DNA of 64,000 nt from Linanthus parryae (lineage: Eukaryota; Streptophyta; Magnoliopsida; Ericales; Polemoniaceae), in NCBI GenBank assembly GCA_023055425.1, contig JALGPY010000007.1:16502001-16566000 (forward strand). Reading direction: 5' to 3'. A model generated the notes under the pieces. The model did not search any database and was not told the DNA's origin. It saw only the letters and a list, made by a program, of their open reading frames with translations. The translations under genes and the position numbers were made by a program. Shown one piece after another: positions 52,592-62,763 of the stretch (positions are counted from its first letter, which is position 1; the number at the start of each line of letters is the position of its first letter).

Positions 52592-55223
52592 GGCTAAATT
52601 GCACCGGAGGTACCCATATTTTGAAAAATCGACCAACTGGGTACCCAAATTTCAAAATCGAGCACCACATGTCCCAAATTTTTGCATTTTTGAGCAAGTA
52701 GGTACCCGTCGCTAACTGCCATTAGACTAATTGGATGGAAGTGACACGGGAGTTTTTGTGCAAATTGACAATTAAATACACATGCTCTCATACTTTTAGG
52801 AGTTTGGTTTTTTTGACAATAAAGGAGAGAGCTTTAGGAGTGTGGGTTTTGAAATCAATGGCGTGAATCATAGGAAGCAAAGGACGGCTTGTCGGAAACG
52901 CCGTCGTGCTCCTCATCTTTACGCTGGATTCGTTCCGGAATGTGAAAGTCGGAGAACCCACCAACGGAGCCGAAGCCAATGCCGGAGAGCGGCGACTGAT
53001 GAAATGGGAATGATGTGGTGGTCGGAGGTGGTTGTCGCAATGAAAGGTGGGTCTATCCAAGCACGAATCTATTGGGTGTTACTGGACTGAAGGGGTCCCC
53101 TCTGTTGTGAAAAGAATTGGTTGTTGCCGGCGAACAACAGCGGCGAATTGAACACAAACTCTCCACTGCTACCACCGATTGCGGCGTCTCCGTCGTGATT
53201 CCACGTCGACATTCTCTGAAACCAGTTCACATCTAAATGGATCTCTGGCCGAATCGCCGGCGTAGTATCGTACCCAATTTTTGTGGTTCCAGAGGAAACG
53301 ACGTGTTCCACCTGGTGGTGTTGTGGTTGCTGTTGACAGTCGTGGTGGAGAAAAATTGTTGGAATAGATGCCCTAGAGGCAATCTTAATTAGTATGAACA
53401 TTACTTTTGGCTAGAATATTCATTGTATTGTTTTATCGAGATATTTAATATAATGAAGTCCTTAGATTGAAAATGTGTTGTTTATCTTAAATATCCCTAG
53501 TCAATTATACTGATTAACAAGACGATCAACTATAGACTAGTATGGGATTGGATTGATATGGAGATATCACGATCCAACACATGGGTTTGCATTAAGGGTA
53601 ATAGCATACTGGATTGACCCACAACGAGGAGGCTACATACATGTTATGAAAAGTCACAAGTGCTTCTCGTAGTGACGACGGTATTGTCATCCTTAGACTT
53701 GAAGTCACTAGATCCTCTAGTTGTGGAATATTGTGTTTTGATATCTTCAAACACTACATCATAAATGGGTAGTAATAAATGCGCTTATTGGACACAATAG
53801 GAAGCAAGCTTAGAGATGGTAGTCATGTAGATAGAATTTATCCCTCCCACATAACGGGAGCAATTATCCGCGGCCACTTGAGGGATGGTGCTTATAGAAA
53901 GTCTTGTCAAACTTAGATAAATCAATATGGGATATTGATGTTATATGCATGGATAAGACTATTCCCAGGATCGAGAAACTATGGATTGTATATACAAGTC
54001 TAACTTGTATGTCTCGTGTCCAATCCGGATATAGAGACACAAGGATGAGACAATACTTGCACAAGGTTTGTCAGATTGCTGACTATTTCTATTAGTTGGG
54101 TGGCATGCATGTGTTGCTAGACACCACTCCATGTTAGTAATTGTTACTACCAACTAAGTAGAAACCTATGGGGTCACACTCCCTATGGATTAAATCGAAG
54201 GATCAATGCGCAACCACATGCGAACTTAGTGGGACTAATTTGTAATGTGGACTAGTCCATGTAAGAACATGATTAGTATCGGGGCTTTTATGTAGTTAAC
54301 AAGGAGTTTTTAGACTATATAAAGAACGCTCCTTGCTTATTTCTCATAAGAGTGTCATAATTGTTATAACACAAGGAGAGAAAAGCAAGAAGAGAGACAA
54401 GACAAGGAGGGCCGAACCGTCCCCTCCTCTACCAGTCGGCCTCAAGAGAGGCGTGCAGCCCCTCTTTTGCTCCGGTTTGCGTGATTCTTCTTCTTACTCT
54501 TTCATCCCTAGCTATCACAAAGGTGAGGAGGATCCGGAGACAATCCAAGGAGTGGACTATCCATAGAGACGTGAATAATATTTCGCGTTTGAAGTCATTA
54601 AAGGAAACCGACAAGGTATTTGATACTAAATCATTTACTATCGTTATGTTGTTTAGTCATGTGATCCTTGGAGGGTCTTTTCGGATCTTTATTTGTTTTA
54701 TTCTGCTGCGTAATTCATCACAAAACCCTACAAAAATTGGGTCATGCAGTGATTGTAGAGAAAGTCTCGGATCTTGAGGCGGTGGGAAGCTCTGGATGTG
54801 AAAGTTTAGGCGACGTGAATTGGAGGTCTCCGTCGAAGCCCCAATTGAGAAGAAGGACTTGATGGTGTCGGCGATGGATTCTTCGTTTTTCGGCGGCTAC
54901 AGATCAATATGCTCTAGTCGAGGCTCCAGGCAGCGGGTTGTGTCCATCTCAGAAGGTTCGGTTCGAGTTTGGCGTGGTTCTGCTTGAAGAAAGAAAAAAA
55001 GAAATAAGATGGTGATGAAGGTGATGATGAACATGAAGAGGGTGTCGAAATTGCACAAAAACCCGCCGTGTCAATTCTGTCCAATTAGTCTAACGGCAGT
55101 TAGCGACAGGTACTTACTTGCTCGAAAATGCAAAATTTAGAACATGTGGTGCTCGATTTTGAAATTTGGGTACCCACTTGCTCGTTTTTTGCAAAATTTG
55201 AGTACCTGCGGTGCAATTAAGCC
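52592..55223. mobile_element. Mutator-like element with about 160-bp inverted ends
   Basis: GGCTAAATTGCACCGGAGGT at the left and GGCTTAATTGCACCGCAGGT inverted at the right. Pairing continues for about 160 bp (GGGTACCC, GAGCACCACATG, TTAGCGAC). Flanks TTTTGTTTT (52583-52591) and TTTTATTTT (55224-55232) are a 9-bp duplication with one mismatch, which suggests the Mutator superfamily. No transposase. A solo LTR at 53357-54732 splits the interior; without it the element is about 1.25 kb. GC-richer interior parts (52860-53345, 54740-55010) may be captured gene pieces. Confidence 0.75.
53357..54732 (+). mobile_element. Solo LTR, probably copia
   Basis: Begins TGTTGGAATAGATGCCCTAG and ends CCCTACA, flanked by AAAAT on both sides (53352-53356 and 54733-54737). 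A TATA box TATATAAA lies at 54316-54323. No internal region: LTR-LTR recombination removed it. 1376 bp. Confidence 0.85.
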
Positions 55224-55339
55224 TTTTATTTTTGTATGTAAATAAGAAGGAACACGTGGAAGAAAGCCAATTCATAGCATGTATTACCTCTTTTTCTTTT
55301 CTATCACATCGGTTTTGTCATTTTGACTCGTAATTAGAT

Positions 55340-55487
55340 CACTTTGACCGGGTGATTTGGGTAGCAAAATGATGCAATTTTTTGATAATTTTTTCACCGT
55401 GCTATAAAGCAACTTTTACTCTACAACACCATTAAAAGATTATCTTAAAAGTGCATCGTTTAGCAACCAAATCACCGGGTCAAAGTG
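55340..55487. mobile_element. Foldback MITE, best-preserved copy
   Basis: CACTTTGACCGGGTGATTTG and its inverted counterpart CACTTTGACCCGGTGATTTG frame a 148-bp hairpin; the arms continue with GTAGCAAAATGATGCA / TGCATCGTTTAGC. Confidence 0.7.
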
Positions 55488-56104
55488 ACCAAGTGAATAG
55501 TGATAAAAATCAAACTGGTGTGACAGAGATGAAAGAGAGGGTAATACTTGTTACTACTACTAAAAAGGCAACCACTACGAATTTGTATCACCGGATCTGG
55601 TTACCTTTCAGCAGGTTCCAGTTTGTACTCATCCAGATCCAGTTTGTACTCATCCGGATCCGGTCGCAAAATTTAACTTTCGAAATTATATTATTGATAA
55701 TTAATCTATCCGAAAGTCTATCTTTCCCAAACGAAACCCAAGTCTAGACGCAAAAGGAACTACAAGCAAAGATATTGAAACAGTAGTGTAGGTGAAGATT
55801 TATCATAATTGATGAGTGAAATTGAAATTTACCCAAACACATCAGGTGAAATTCATACTCCACCCTCTCTACAAATAACTTCAGCTAAAATTATCTCAAA
55901 TGAGAAACTTACATTATGCAAATGGGTGCTAAGGTAGTGGTAGAGTATTCAATATCTCTGAAAAAAGAGTATTCAAAATCTCTTCAAAGAAATTCAAATT
56001 TTAAACCCTATTGGTCGTGGACTAGTTCATGATTTACATGTCGATGTAATTGACAAAAGGTCAAAAATTACATAATAGATTTACACTATGTTCTATGTAA
56101 TTGA

Positions 56105-56150
<46 letters not shown>

Positions 56151-57243
56151 TAGAACTTTTGCCAAATAAACCAACATGGCTTTCAGTGTCTATTTCTATG
56201 TAATTGGCAAAGAAAAAAGAAGATTGCGTTATAATTTGTTCCAAATAAACCATGACCATCAATGTCGGGGAAATTACACCGCAGAAAGGGGAGAAGCTTC
56301 AGCGTAAGCTTCATATGCTTTTGTTGAAGTCAAAACCAGCCCACCAAATCCTCAATTGAATTCCTAGCCACCCCACACTAACTTAAAATAACCTTAGGGA
56401 CCATATACAAAAACCTAGCAACTCCTAGCTACCCCAACCTCATCATTTCTTGGAATAACCGTTACCAAACCCTTTTCCTTTCCAAAGAAAAGAGATATAT
56501 TTCATTGACCATGGGAAGTATCCAGTGGTTCAAGACCATCATGAAACATTGGTACGTAACAGTTCAAATCATTCACGAATTTAGGAAGCAGTTCGAGTAT
56601 ATGTAGCACGGGTGCGGGTACCCGAATTGAGTGCCGGAATTGAGTGCGAGTACGACGGATTCCCAAAAATCAAGGATGCGGTTGCTGCTGGGTGCAACTA
56701 CTTTTTTATATGATTTGTAATAACATAATATTAATATGAAAACAACAATAATAGTAAGCTATATTATAATCAAACATAAAGTCAAAAGATCATACACAAA
56801 TTCAAAGACACGGAAAAACTACATCAACAATATCATTTCTTCATGTCGTTGTTCGTAACTGTTGAGACACGAGTAATCTAATGGTTCGAAATGTTCACAT
56901 GGATGCACGTTTTTTTGTTTAAATTATAATAATTTAGAAGAACTATCAACTAAATTGTCTGTCTTATCCGCAAATCACCCGCCAAGCACCCACGAAGCAC
57001 TCAGTGCAGGTGCGGGACCTCCCGCAAGCACCCATACATTTAGGTTTGAGTTACTAGCACCTACAATTGTTTATATATAGACGCTGCCACGTTGTAATCT
57101 TGCAACACTAGATACTTTCTTGTACAACGGACTAAATTTCCTTTTGTTTTCCACAGAAACAGGCATGCAACTTCCTCACCTCCTTCTAAGACCAGACTCT
57201 TTTTGGTTCATATTTCCAAACAATGAAACAACTCCCACCCCCA
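55488..57243. other. Intergenic, upstream of EF-hand gene
   Basis: No gene seen. 55590-55665 has a short direct repeat (CCAGTTTGTACTCATCC twice). 56106-56146 is a run of 41 A. 56600-57050 contains GTGCGGGTACCCG- and AGCACCC-rich sequence that may be an old transposon. TTTATATATAG at 57070-57080 is a possible distal TATA box. Confidence 0.5.
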
Positions 57244-57249
57244 TATAAA
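57244..57249 (+). promoter_or_regulatory. TATA box of first EF-hand gene
   Basis: TATAAA in CCCCATATAAACC, 113 bp before the ATG. The second gene has the same CCCCATATAAA at 59598-59607, 115 bp before its ATG. Confidence 0.6.
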
Positions 57250-57356
57250 CCAGCCCCACACACATCTCATATCATCAAACACAATCCCATGTTATTGAAT
57301 CCCAACTAGCCCTCTCTCATATCAACAAAGGAGAGAAAATTTTATCAGAACCAACC

Positions 57357-57923
57357 ATGTCTCTAACCAGTGTAAACCATTTTGTAGCAGAGAACTTATC
57401 CTTCAACACAATCCCCATCATCTGTTTCTTCCTTTGTGTAGCTGAAGTATTCATTTTCCATTTCTCCAAGCTCTCATGTAGATCAAAGTCTTCAACCCAG
57501 TCCCAAGATTCTCAAAAGATCATTGACAACAACCAAGTTCACGGGCCGGTTTCTTCTAGTGATGATCATGAGGAAGAAGATGGGAACATAGAGGAGGGAG
57601 ATATGGAGATTGTGATGGGGAAACTAGGGATTTTTTACCAACCTGATGAAGACAAGAGGTTGAGTTGTGATGACATTTATAGCCTTTTTGAGCAGACAAA
57701 GCCGAGTTTAGAGGAAATCAAGTCTGCTTTTGATGTTTTTGATGGGAACAAAGATGGGTTCATTGATGCTGAGGAGTTGCAGAGAGTGATCTGCAAACTC
57801 GGGTTCGAGGAAGGTTTGGAGTTGGAGAATTGCAGGAGGATGATTGGCAATTTTGATGTGAATGGAGATGGTAGGATTGAGTTTGAGGAATTTGTCAAGT
57901 TCATGGAAAATGTTTTCTGTTGA
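57357..57923 (+). CDS. Calmodulin-like EF-hand protein (CML45/46-like)
   Basis: Intronless, 188 residues, ATG in AACCATGTC context. A hydrophobic segment at about 17-37 (NTIPIICFFLCVAEVFIFHF) could be a membrane or signal anchor. A Ser/acidic linker follows, then two C-terminal EF hands. Loop 1 is at 129-140 (D129, N131, D133, G134, I136, D137, E140) and loop 2 at 167-178 (D167, N169, D171, G172, I174, E175, E178); both have all calcium ligands. An EF-like helix pair around 82-128 lacks a calcium loop. Organisation and length fit plant CML45/CML46-type proteins, calcium sensors found in stress and wounding responses. It pairs with the paralogue at 59717-60301. Confidence 0.88.
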   Translation: MSLTSVNHFVAENLSFNTIPIICFFLCVAEVFIFHFSKLSCRSKSSTQSQDSQKIIDNNQVHGPVSSSDDHEEEDGNIEEGDMEIVMGKLGIFYQPDEDKRLSCDDIYSLFEQTKPSLEEIKSAFDVFDGNKDGFIDAEELQRVICKLGFEEGLELENCRRMIGNFDVNGDGRIEFEEFVKFMENVFC

Positions 57924-59597
57924 ACTGTGTTCTTTATTTGTTCTGGTTAGAATTAGGCTATATTTGTTTCTCTGTAATTTTTTTGCTCTGTTTCATGAGA
58001 AAACAAGTAGCAAAGACTAATGCAATTTATATTTATCTTCGAACAAGTTACATCTAATCATTTTGTTATCAGTCTGGGGGGTTACTTAATAATAATTCAT
58101 TAGGACTGGGCAAATTCATCTCTAGTGTAATGGCCAGCAAATTACACCATAGAGGTAAATCAGTTTGTAACTGAGAAGGTCAATAGTAGAGCTTGTTACG
58201 AGTTGGACCTGACACTATTCGGGCCAACTAGGTCTGACTTTAAAACTGTCAAGCCCAAGTCCAACTCAATCCAATTATCGGGCTCAGGCCGGGCCAACTT
58301 TATCTGACTCTAGAGATAAACAAATGACATGTAGTAAATCTAGCAAGTCAAAAGTTCATCTTTCATATGCGTGCAGCGTGACATGTCTGTTGAGAAGTCC
58401 CACATCGGACATTCAAGAAGAACAAAAAGAATTAATAAGTGTTCTGAGCTACTCCCCTCATTGCCAATTGGTTTTGAGGTGGAACCCCATAAATTCTTAC
58501 AATGTCCACCATATACACTCAAGTATTGGGATGGAGGGAGTTTCTTTTAACCCAAACCATACCAAATGTCGGTTTTGGGTGGGTGGGTATCTCAGGCCAG
58601 TGGACTGATTGTGGCACCTAGTCAATGCACCTCCCACTTTAGGTGCATTCTTTGAAAAACCTGATGAGTATATTAGGCCGCAAACCGCATTAGAGATGTA
58701 AATCAGCCTGAGCAAGATAAGATTGCAATTGAGGCCTCAAGTTGTGGGTGCGTACTTTGTAAACAACACCATGAGATAAACTAAGTTGTGGGTGCGTACT
58801 TTGTAAACCACACCATGAGATAAACCAGTCTGAGCTAGACAAGTTTGGAGTCCAGAAAGTGTTGTGAAGGTCAACGGGCAACCCTTCATTTTATTTTATT
58901 TTTTTAATTTTGAACTTAAAGACTAAAGACTTGAGCTTGCATGCACGACCAAATCAAGTACACCACGAAAGATATTGCAATATGGACTATTCTTCGAATT
59001 AAATTAAAACATATACTTACAAGGTCCATCAATACTACTGTAGGTTGAGACTGCAAAAATCAAATATTCGCGCTTCTACCACCGTTAAGCAAAATATGTA
59101 AAAAAATCAAATATGCTTCCTAGTGTATACTGAAGAAAAATCAGTTAACGAGACAGATTTTCAATTCATATTAAAAAAGATAATTCAACACATTAAATAT
59201 TGAGAACAGATCAAACATCAGACTCAGAAGTTGCTAAGTCACAAATTTCAGTACGTATGGACCCAAAGGTGTCAAAGTCCATGGAAAATAGCGAAGGCGG
59301 CAAAGTCATGGGCATTGAAAATACACAGTGGCTCCAAAGAAGTTGTCATGGTCGACTCAAAGAAGCTTCATTCCACTTTCCTACTAGTACTAGTATTCTT
59401 GCAGTCAACTCTAACCCAACAGCAACAAGTAGTACTACAAGTTAACCTCCAATTACATAGCACTACCAATATTAATAAAATCAAAACCCAATTACCAAAA
59501 TCAGACCAAGAAAATCTGGCCAGCCTGGCCCACACCAACACCACCAGCCAAGAACCTTCCTCACCACCACCACCTCCTCATAAGCCACAACACTCCC
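57924..59597. other. 3' flank and intergenic region between EF-hand genes
   Basis: 58190-58310 has GGGCC/GGCCGGGCC repeat sequence. TGTTGAGAAGTCCCACATCG at 58388 resembles the start of several plant LTR/TRIM elements, but no end was found. 58739-58781 and 58783-58825 are a tandem duplication of about 43 bp. No further gene. Confidence 0.45.
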
Positions 59598-59601
59598 CCC
59601 A

Positions 59602-59607
59602 TATAAA
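59602..59607 (+). promoter_or_regulatory. TATA box of second EF-hand gene
   Basis: TATAAA in CCCCATATAAAACC, 115 bp before the ATG. A (CAC)n(CAA)n stretch at about 59623-59669 lies in the 5' UTR. Confidence 0.6.
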
Positions 59608-59630
59608 ACCCAACCTCACCCCACACCACC

Positions 59631-59662
<32 letters not shown>

Positions 59663-59716
59663 CAACAAAAACCAACGCCACCGTAGGCTCTCTATTTCAT
59701 CATTCTCATCGTCACC

Positions 59717-60301
59717 ATGTCTTTCACTAAACTAAACCGCTTCATAGTCGAAAACGCCGCCCTCAACACCATGCCCATCATCTGTTTGCTGCTTTGCCTA
59801 GCTGAAAGATTCTTCCTCCACCTCCTCCCCACCTGTGGCAACCTTTTATCGCGAACCCGTCTCGCGAAATCCAAGGCTGTGGAAGATGTCAAGAACAAGA
59901 GACATGATACAAACAAGCCGGTGATGTGTTGTTCTAGTGAGGAGGCAGAAGATGGATGCCTTGGGGTGGAAGACTTGGAGGTGGTAATGGAGAAGCTAGG
60001 CTTTTCTTGCAAACTTGAAGATGAAAAGCCAATCAAGTTGGGTTCTGATGACTTGTATGATCTTTTTGAGAAGGAGGAGCCTAGCTTGGAGGAAGTCAAG
60101 TGTGCCTTTGATGTGTTTGATGAGAACAAAGATGGGTTCATTGATGCTTTGGAGTTGCAGAGAGTGATGTGCAACTTGGGTTTCAAAGAGGGAATGGAGT
60201 TGGAGAGTTGCAGGAAGATGATTGGTGCTTTTGATCACAATGGAGATGAGAGGATTGATTTTGATGAATTTGTAGAGTTCATGGAGACTGCTTCACTTTG
60301 A
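59717..60301 (+). CDS. Calmodulin-like EF-hand protein (CML45/46-like), paralogue
   Basis: Intronless, 194 residues, ATG in CACCATGTC. Hydrophobic N-terminal segment at about 18-37 (NTMPIICLLLCLAERFFLHL) like its neighbour, then a basic stretch (LLSRTRLAKSK) and CC at 71-72. EF loop 1 at 135-146 (D135, N137, D139, G140, I142, D143, E146) is canonical. EF loop 2 at 173-184 keeps D173, N175, D177, D181 and E184 but has Glu178 where almost all loops have Gly at position 6, so it may bind calcium less tightly. An acidic linker (EEPSLEEVKCAFDVFDENKDG) is shared with the neighbour. Tandem duplication, same strand, 1.8 kb apart. Confidence 0.88.
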   Translation: MSFTKLNRFIVENAALNTMPIICLLLCLAERFFLHLLPTCGNLLSRTRLAKSKAVEDVKNKRHDTNKPVMCCSSEEAEDGCLGVEDLEVVMEKLGFSCKLEDEKPIKLGSDDLYDLFEKEEPSLEEVKCAFDVFDENKDGFIDALELQRVMCNLGFKEGMELESCRKMIGAFDHNGDERIDFDEFVEFMETASL

Positions 60302-60480
60302 ACCTTTTTTTTACCCCCACAATCAACTTATTCTTTTATTTATGGAATTCACCTTTCTCTTATTGAACAAATTTGACTCTGTATCTAGGCTGGCCTTGGT
60401 CCACACCTCTTCTGTAAATTTTCCCCATATTGGTATTTGGTACACCCGAAGATCTATGATAATTCCCTCAGAAAATAAGA

Positions 60481-60779
60481 TACATCTATTTCTTCCCCTG
60501 CCCTCTCTCTGTTATATTTTCCCTTTTTTTTATGTACGTGTTCATGTTAGCTTTTTAGATCAAGTCTAATTTGTAACAATACTAATTTGGGTTACTGTTT
60601 AGACCAAAAGCTCCATATCATTAAGTGTTTTGCTACAACTCTTGGTGGAACAATAATATAAGCTCACATCATGGTCTTCATCTTTACATCATTAAAATGA
60701 AGGTTTTAGCTTCAATTTCGTGAATGCCAGTATGTACAGTTTTATAGTCCTGTTTGAATTTGAAGATGTTAGACTTTAT
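60481..60779 (+). repeat. Duplicated 3' flank of EF-hand gene, copy 1
   Basis: About 299 bp, nearly identical to 62465-62763, with only about five differences seen. Begins within 180 bp of the stop codon of 59717-60301, so it probably holds the gene's 3' UTR or terminator. Confidence 0.88.
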
Positions 60780-62464
60780 TTGAACCTAGGTTACTTTATT
60801 CACATCAACTTTTTTTTCTTTGCTTGAACAGGGCTTGAGGAAATGTCTCAACGAATTGGCTCATGGCTAATTGTTTGGTGATGAAGTTGAAGTTTGTTAT
60901 TGATGCAATTGTCTCACCATAACTAGCCACAATCCTCCATAGTTGGTCAAATCTAAGAGACCCAACTTGAAAAGGCAAATCACATTTTACCCGTTCTAAT
61001 TGTCAGAGTGTTATAATTGTCTGTCTGAATTAGGAATAAATAGCTTAGTTTATTGTCATATAATTGCAAAAGACAATATTCATTTCATGTTGTATATATA
61101 GTTGACTATGCCTCGACGAGGGTGAAACGACCCTTTGTAGAAACAAATCCCCAAGATGTTAGCATTTTCTTCACAATGTTTACTTTCCGTGGCCATCAAA
61201 ATGTACATGATTTATTTATAATGTATATGATTTCTTCAGTATTGTGGACAGAACGTATGTTTGTGATAATTCACAATGACGGAAATAGCGTTCTCCCGTA
61301 AACATTGTTACACTAAAGTCAGAAGCGTCTTTGGTACAGAGATTACTCGCACAACGATGGGGAAGATGGAACATGAATGAAGGTGAAGAGTAACTGATAC
61401 ACAAATTGTGTAATTGCTTCCCCGCCACTACCTTAAAACAAAAATATATTTTGTCTTATAATATCTGAACATTCGATGTTTCCCTTCAACAACATTGAAT
61501 TGTTGGTGAAGCTCACCTATCAAAACTTCAAACAATAGAAAATGCTAATGTTGTTCTGTTATCATAGATACTTAGATATTATAGACTGTGCAATAGACTC
61601 TTCTAATACCAATAATGACTACATGACAAATATTTGTGAATATTTTTTGCAACCCCTTATATTTTAAGTGACATTGTTCCATTGGAGAAGCACATCACAC
61701 TTGGTATTTACTAATCTTGTATATATCTCTTCTTGTGGAGTTGGTAATTTTTAATTTCAGATTCTTTCACGAATTGGAGTTATGTGTAGTATACTTATAC
61801 TTACAATATTTGAAGATAATCTATAATACTCTCTAAAATTGTGAATGTGTTCTTAGTGTTTTAACAGTTTTATTGCCCCCACTCTTGTCAGTTCTTTTCT
61901 TATGAAGCACATCGTATTCAAAACATAAATCTATAATAGTCCCTGATTTCTTGGATAAATAGCTATCCCTCCTTTTGCAAGAGTTTTGTTCGTGGCACGA
62001 TAACATGATGATGTGAAGAAGGGTGAAATTGGCCACTATGATAATTCAGTGACGTAGTTGTTGAAGTTAAGGGAAGTAGACTTCTCTGTCAACTGTGAGT
62101 TGAATCGTGTTTTTTTCTGCTTATGATTTCTTCAATGAGCGTTCTTCCTCTGTGACTCTTCTGTCTCATAATCACCGTTCAATTGAGGCACTTCAGTTCA
62201 TAACAATGATTGCTTGCTCTTTAGGAATAAGATCAATAAGTACAGTCTTCACGAAAAAACATTGATGATTTGGTTTAGAGAAATCGCCTTGGTGGTCCGG
62301 ATTGCTTTCCAAGTTGCTGCGATTTTCAGGAATCTACCAGAGTTTGAGCAAGTAAATTCCTGGAATGCAAATTATACATTTCTGTACAAATGAGAGTGGC
62401 AAGTTTCTCATATCCACTGCGATTCTATATAGGTTTTATCCAAGAGATGTCACAATTACAAAGG
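60780..62464. other. Intergenic, no gene seen
   Basis: AT-rich, with only short random frames on both strands. Nothing recognisable. Confidence 0.45.
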
Positions 62465-62763
62465 TACATATATTTCTTCCCCTGCCCTCTCTCTGTTATA
62501 TTTTCCCTTTTTTTTATGTACGTGTTCCTGTTAGCTTTTTAGATCAAGTCTAATTTGTAACAATACTAATTTGGGTTACTGTTTAGACCGAAAGCTCCAT
62601 ATCATTAAGTGTTTTGCTACAACTCTTGGTGGAACAATAATATAAGCTCACATCATGGTCTTCATCTTTACATCGTTAAAATGAAGGTTTTAGCTTCAAT
62701 TTCGTGAATGCCAGTATGTACAGTTTTATAGTCCTGTTTGAATTTGAAGATGTTAGACTTTAT
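62465..62763 (+). repeat. Duplicated 3' flank of EF-hand gene, copy 2
   Basis: Second copy of 60481-60779 in the same orientation, without the coding part. It lies about 1.7 kb downstream of the first. Confidence 0.88.

Noticed and set aside
56106..56146. Poly-A tail of a retroposon
   Set aside because: A 41-base A run, but no coding remnant or duplication next to it that I could confirm.
58388..58700. TRIM or solo LTR starting TGTTGAGAAGTCCCACATCG
   Set aside because: Only the start resembles such elements; no matching end, duplication or second copy was found in the window.
59231..59686. 151-codon frame before the second EF-hand gene
   Set aside because: His/Gln/Pro-rich translation of the CAC/CAA repeat in the promoter and 5' UTR.
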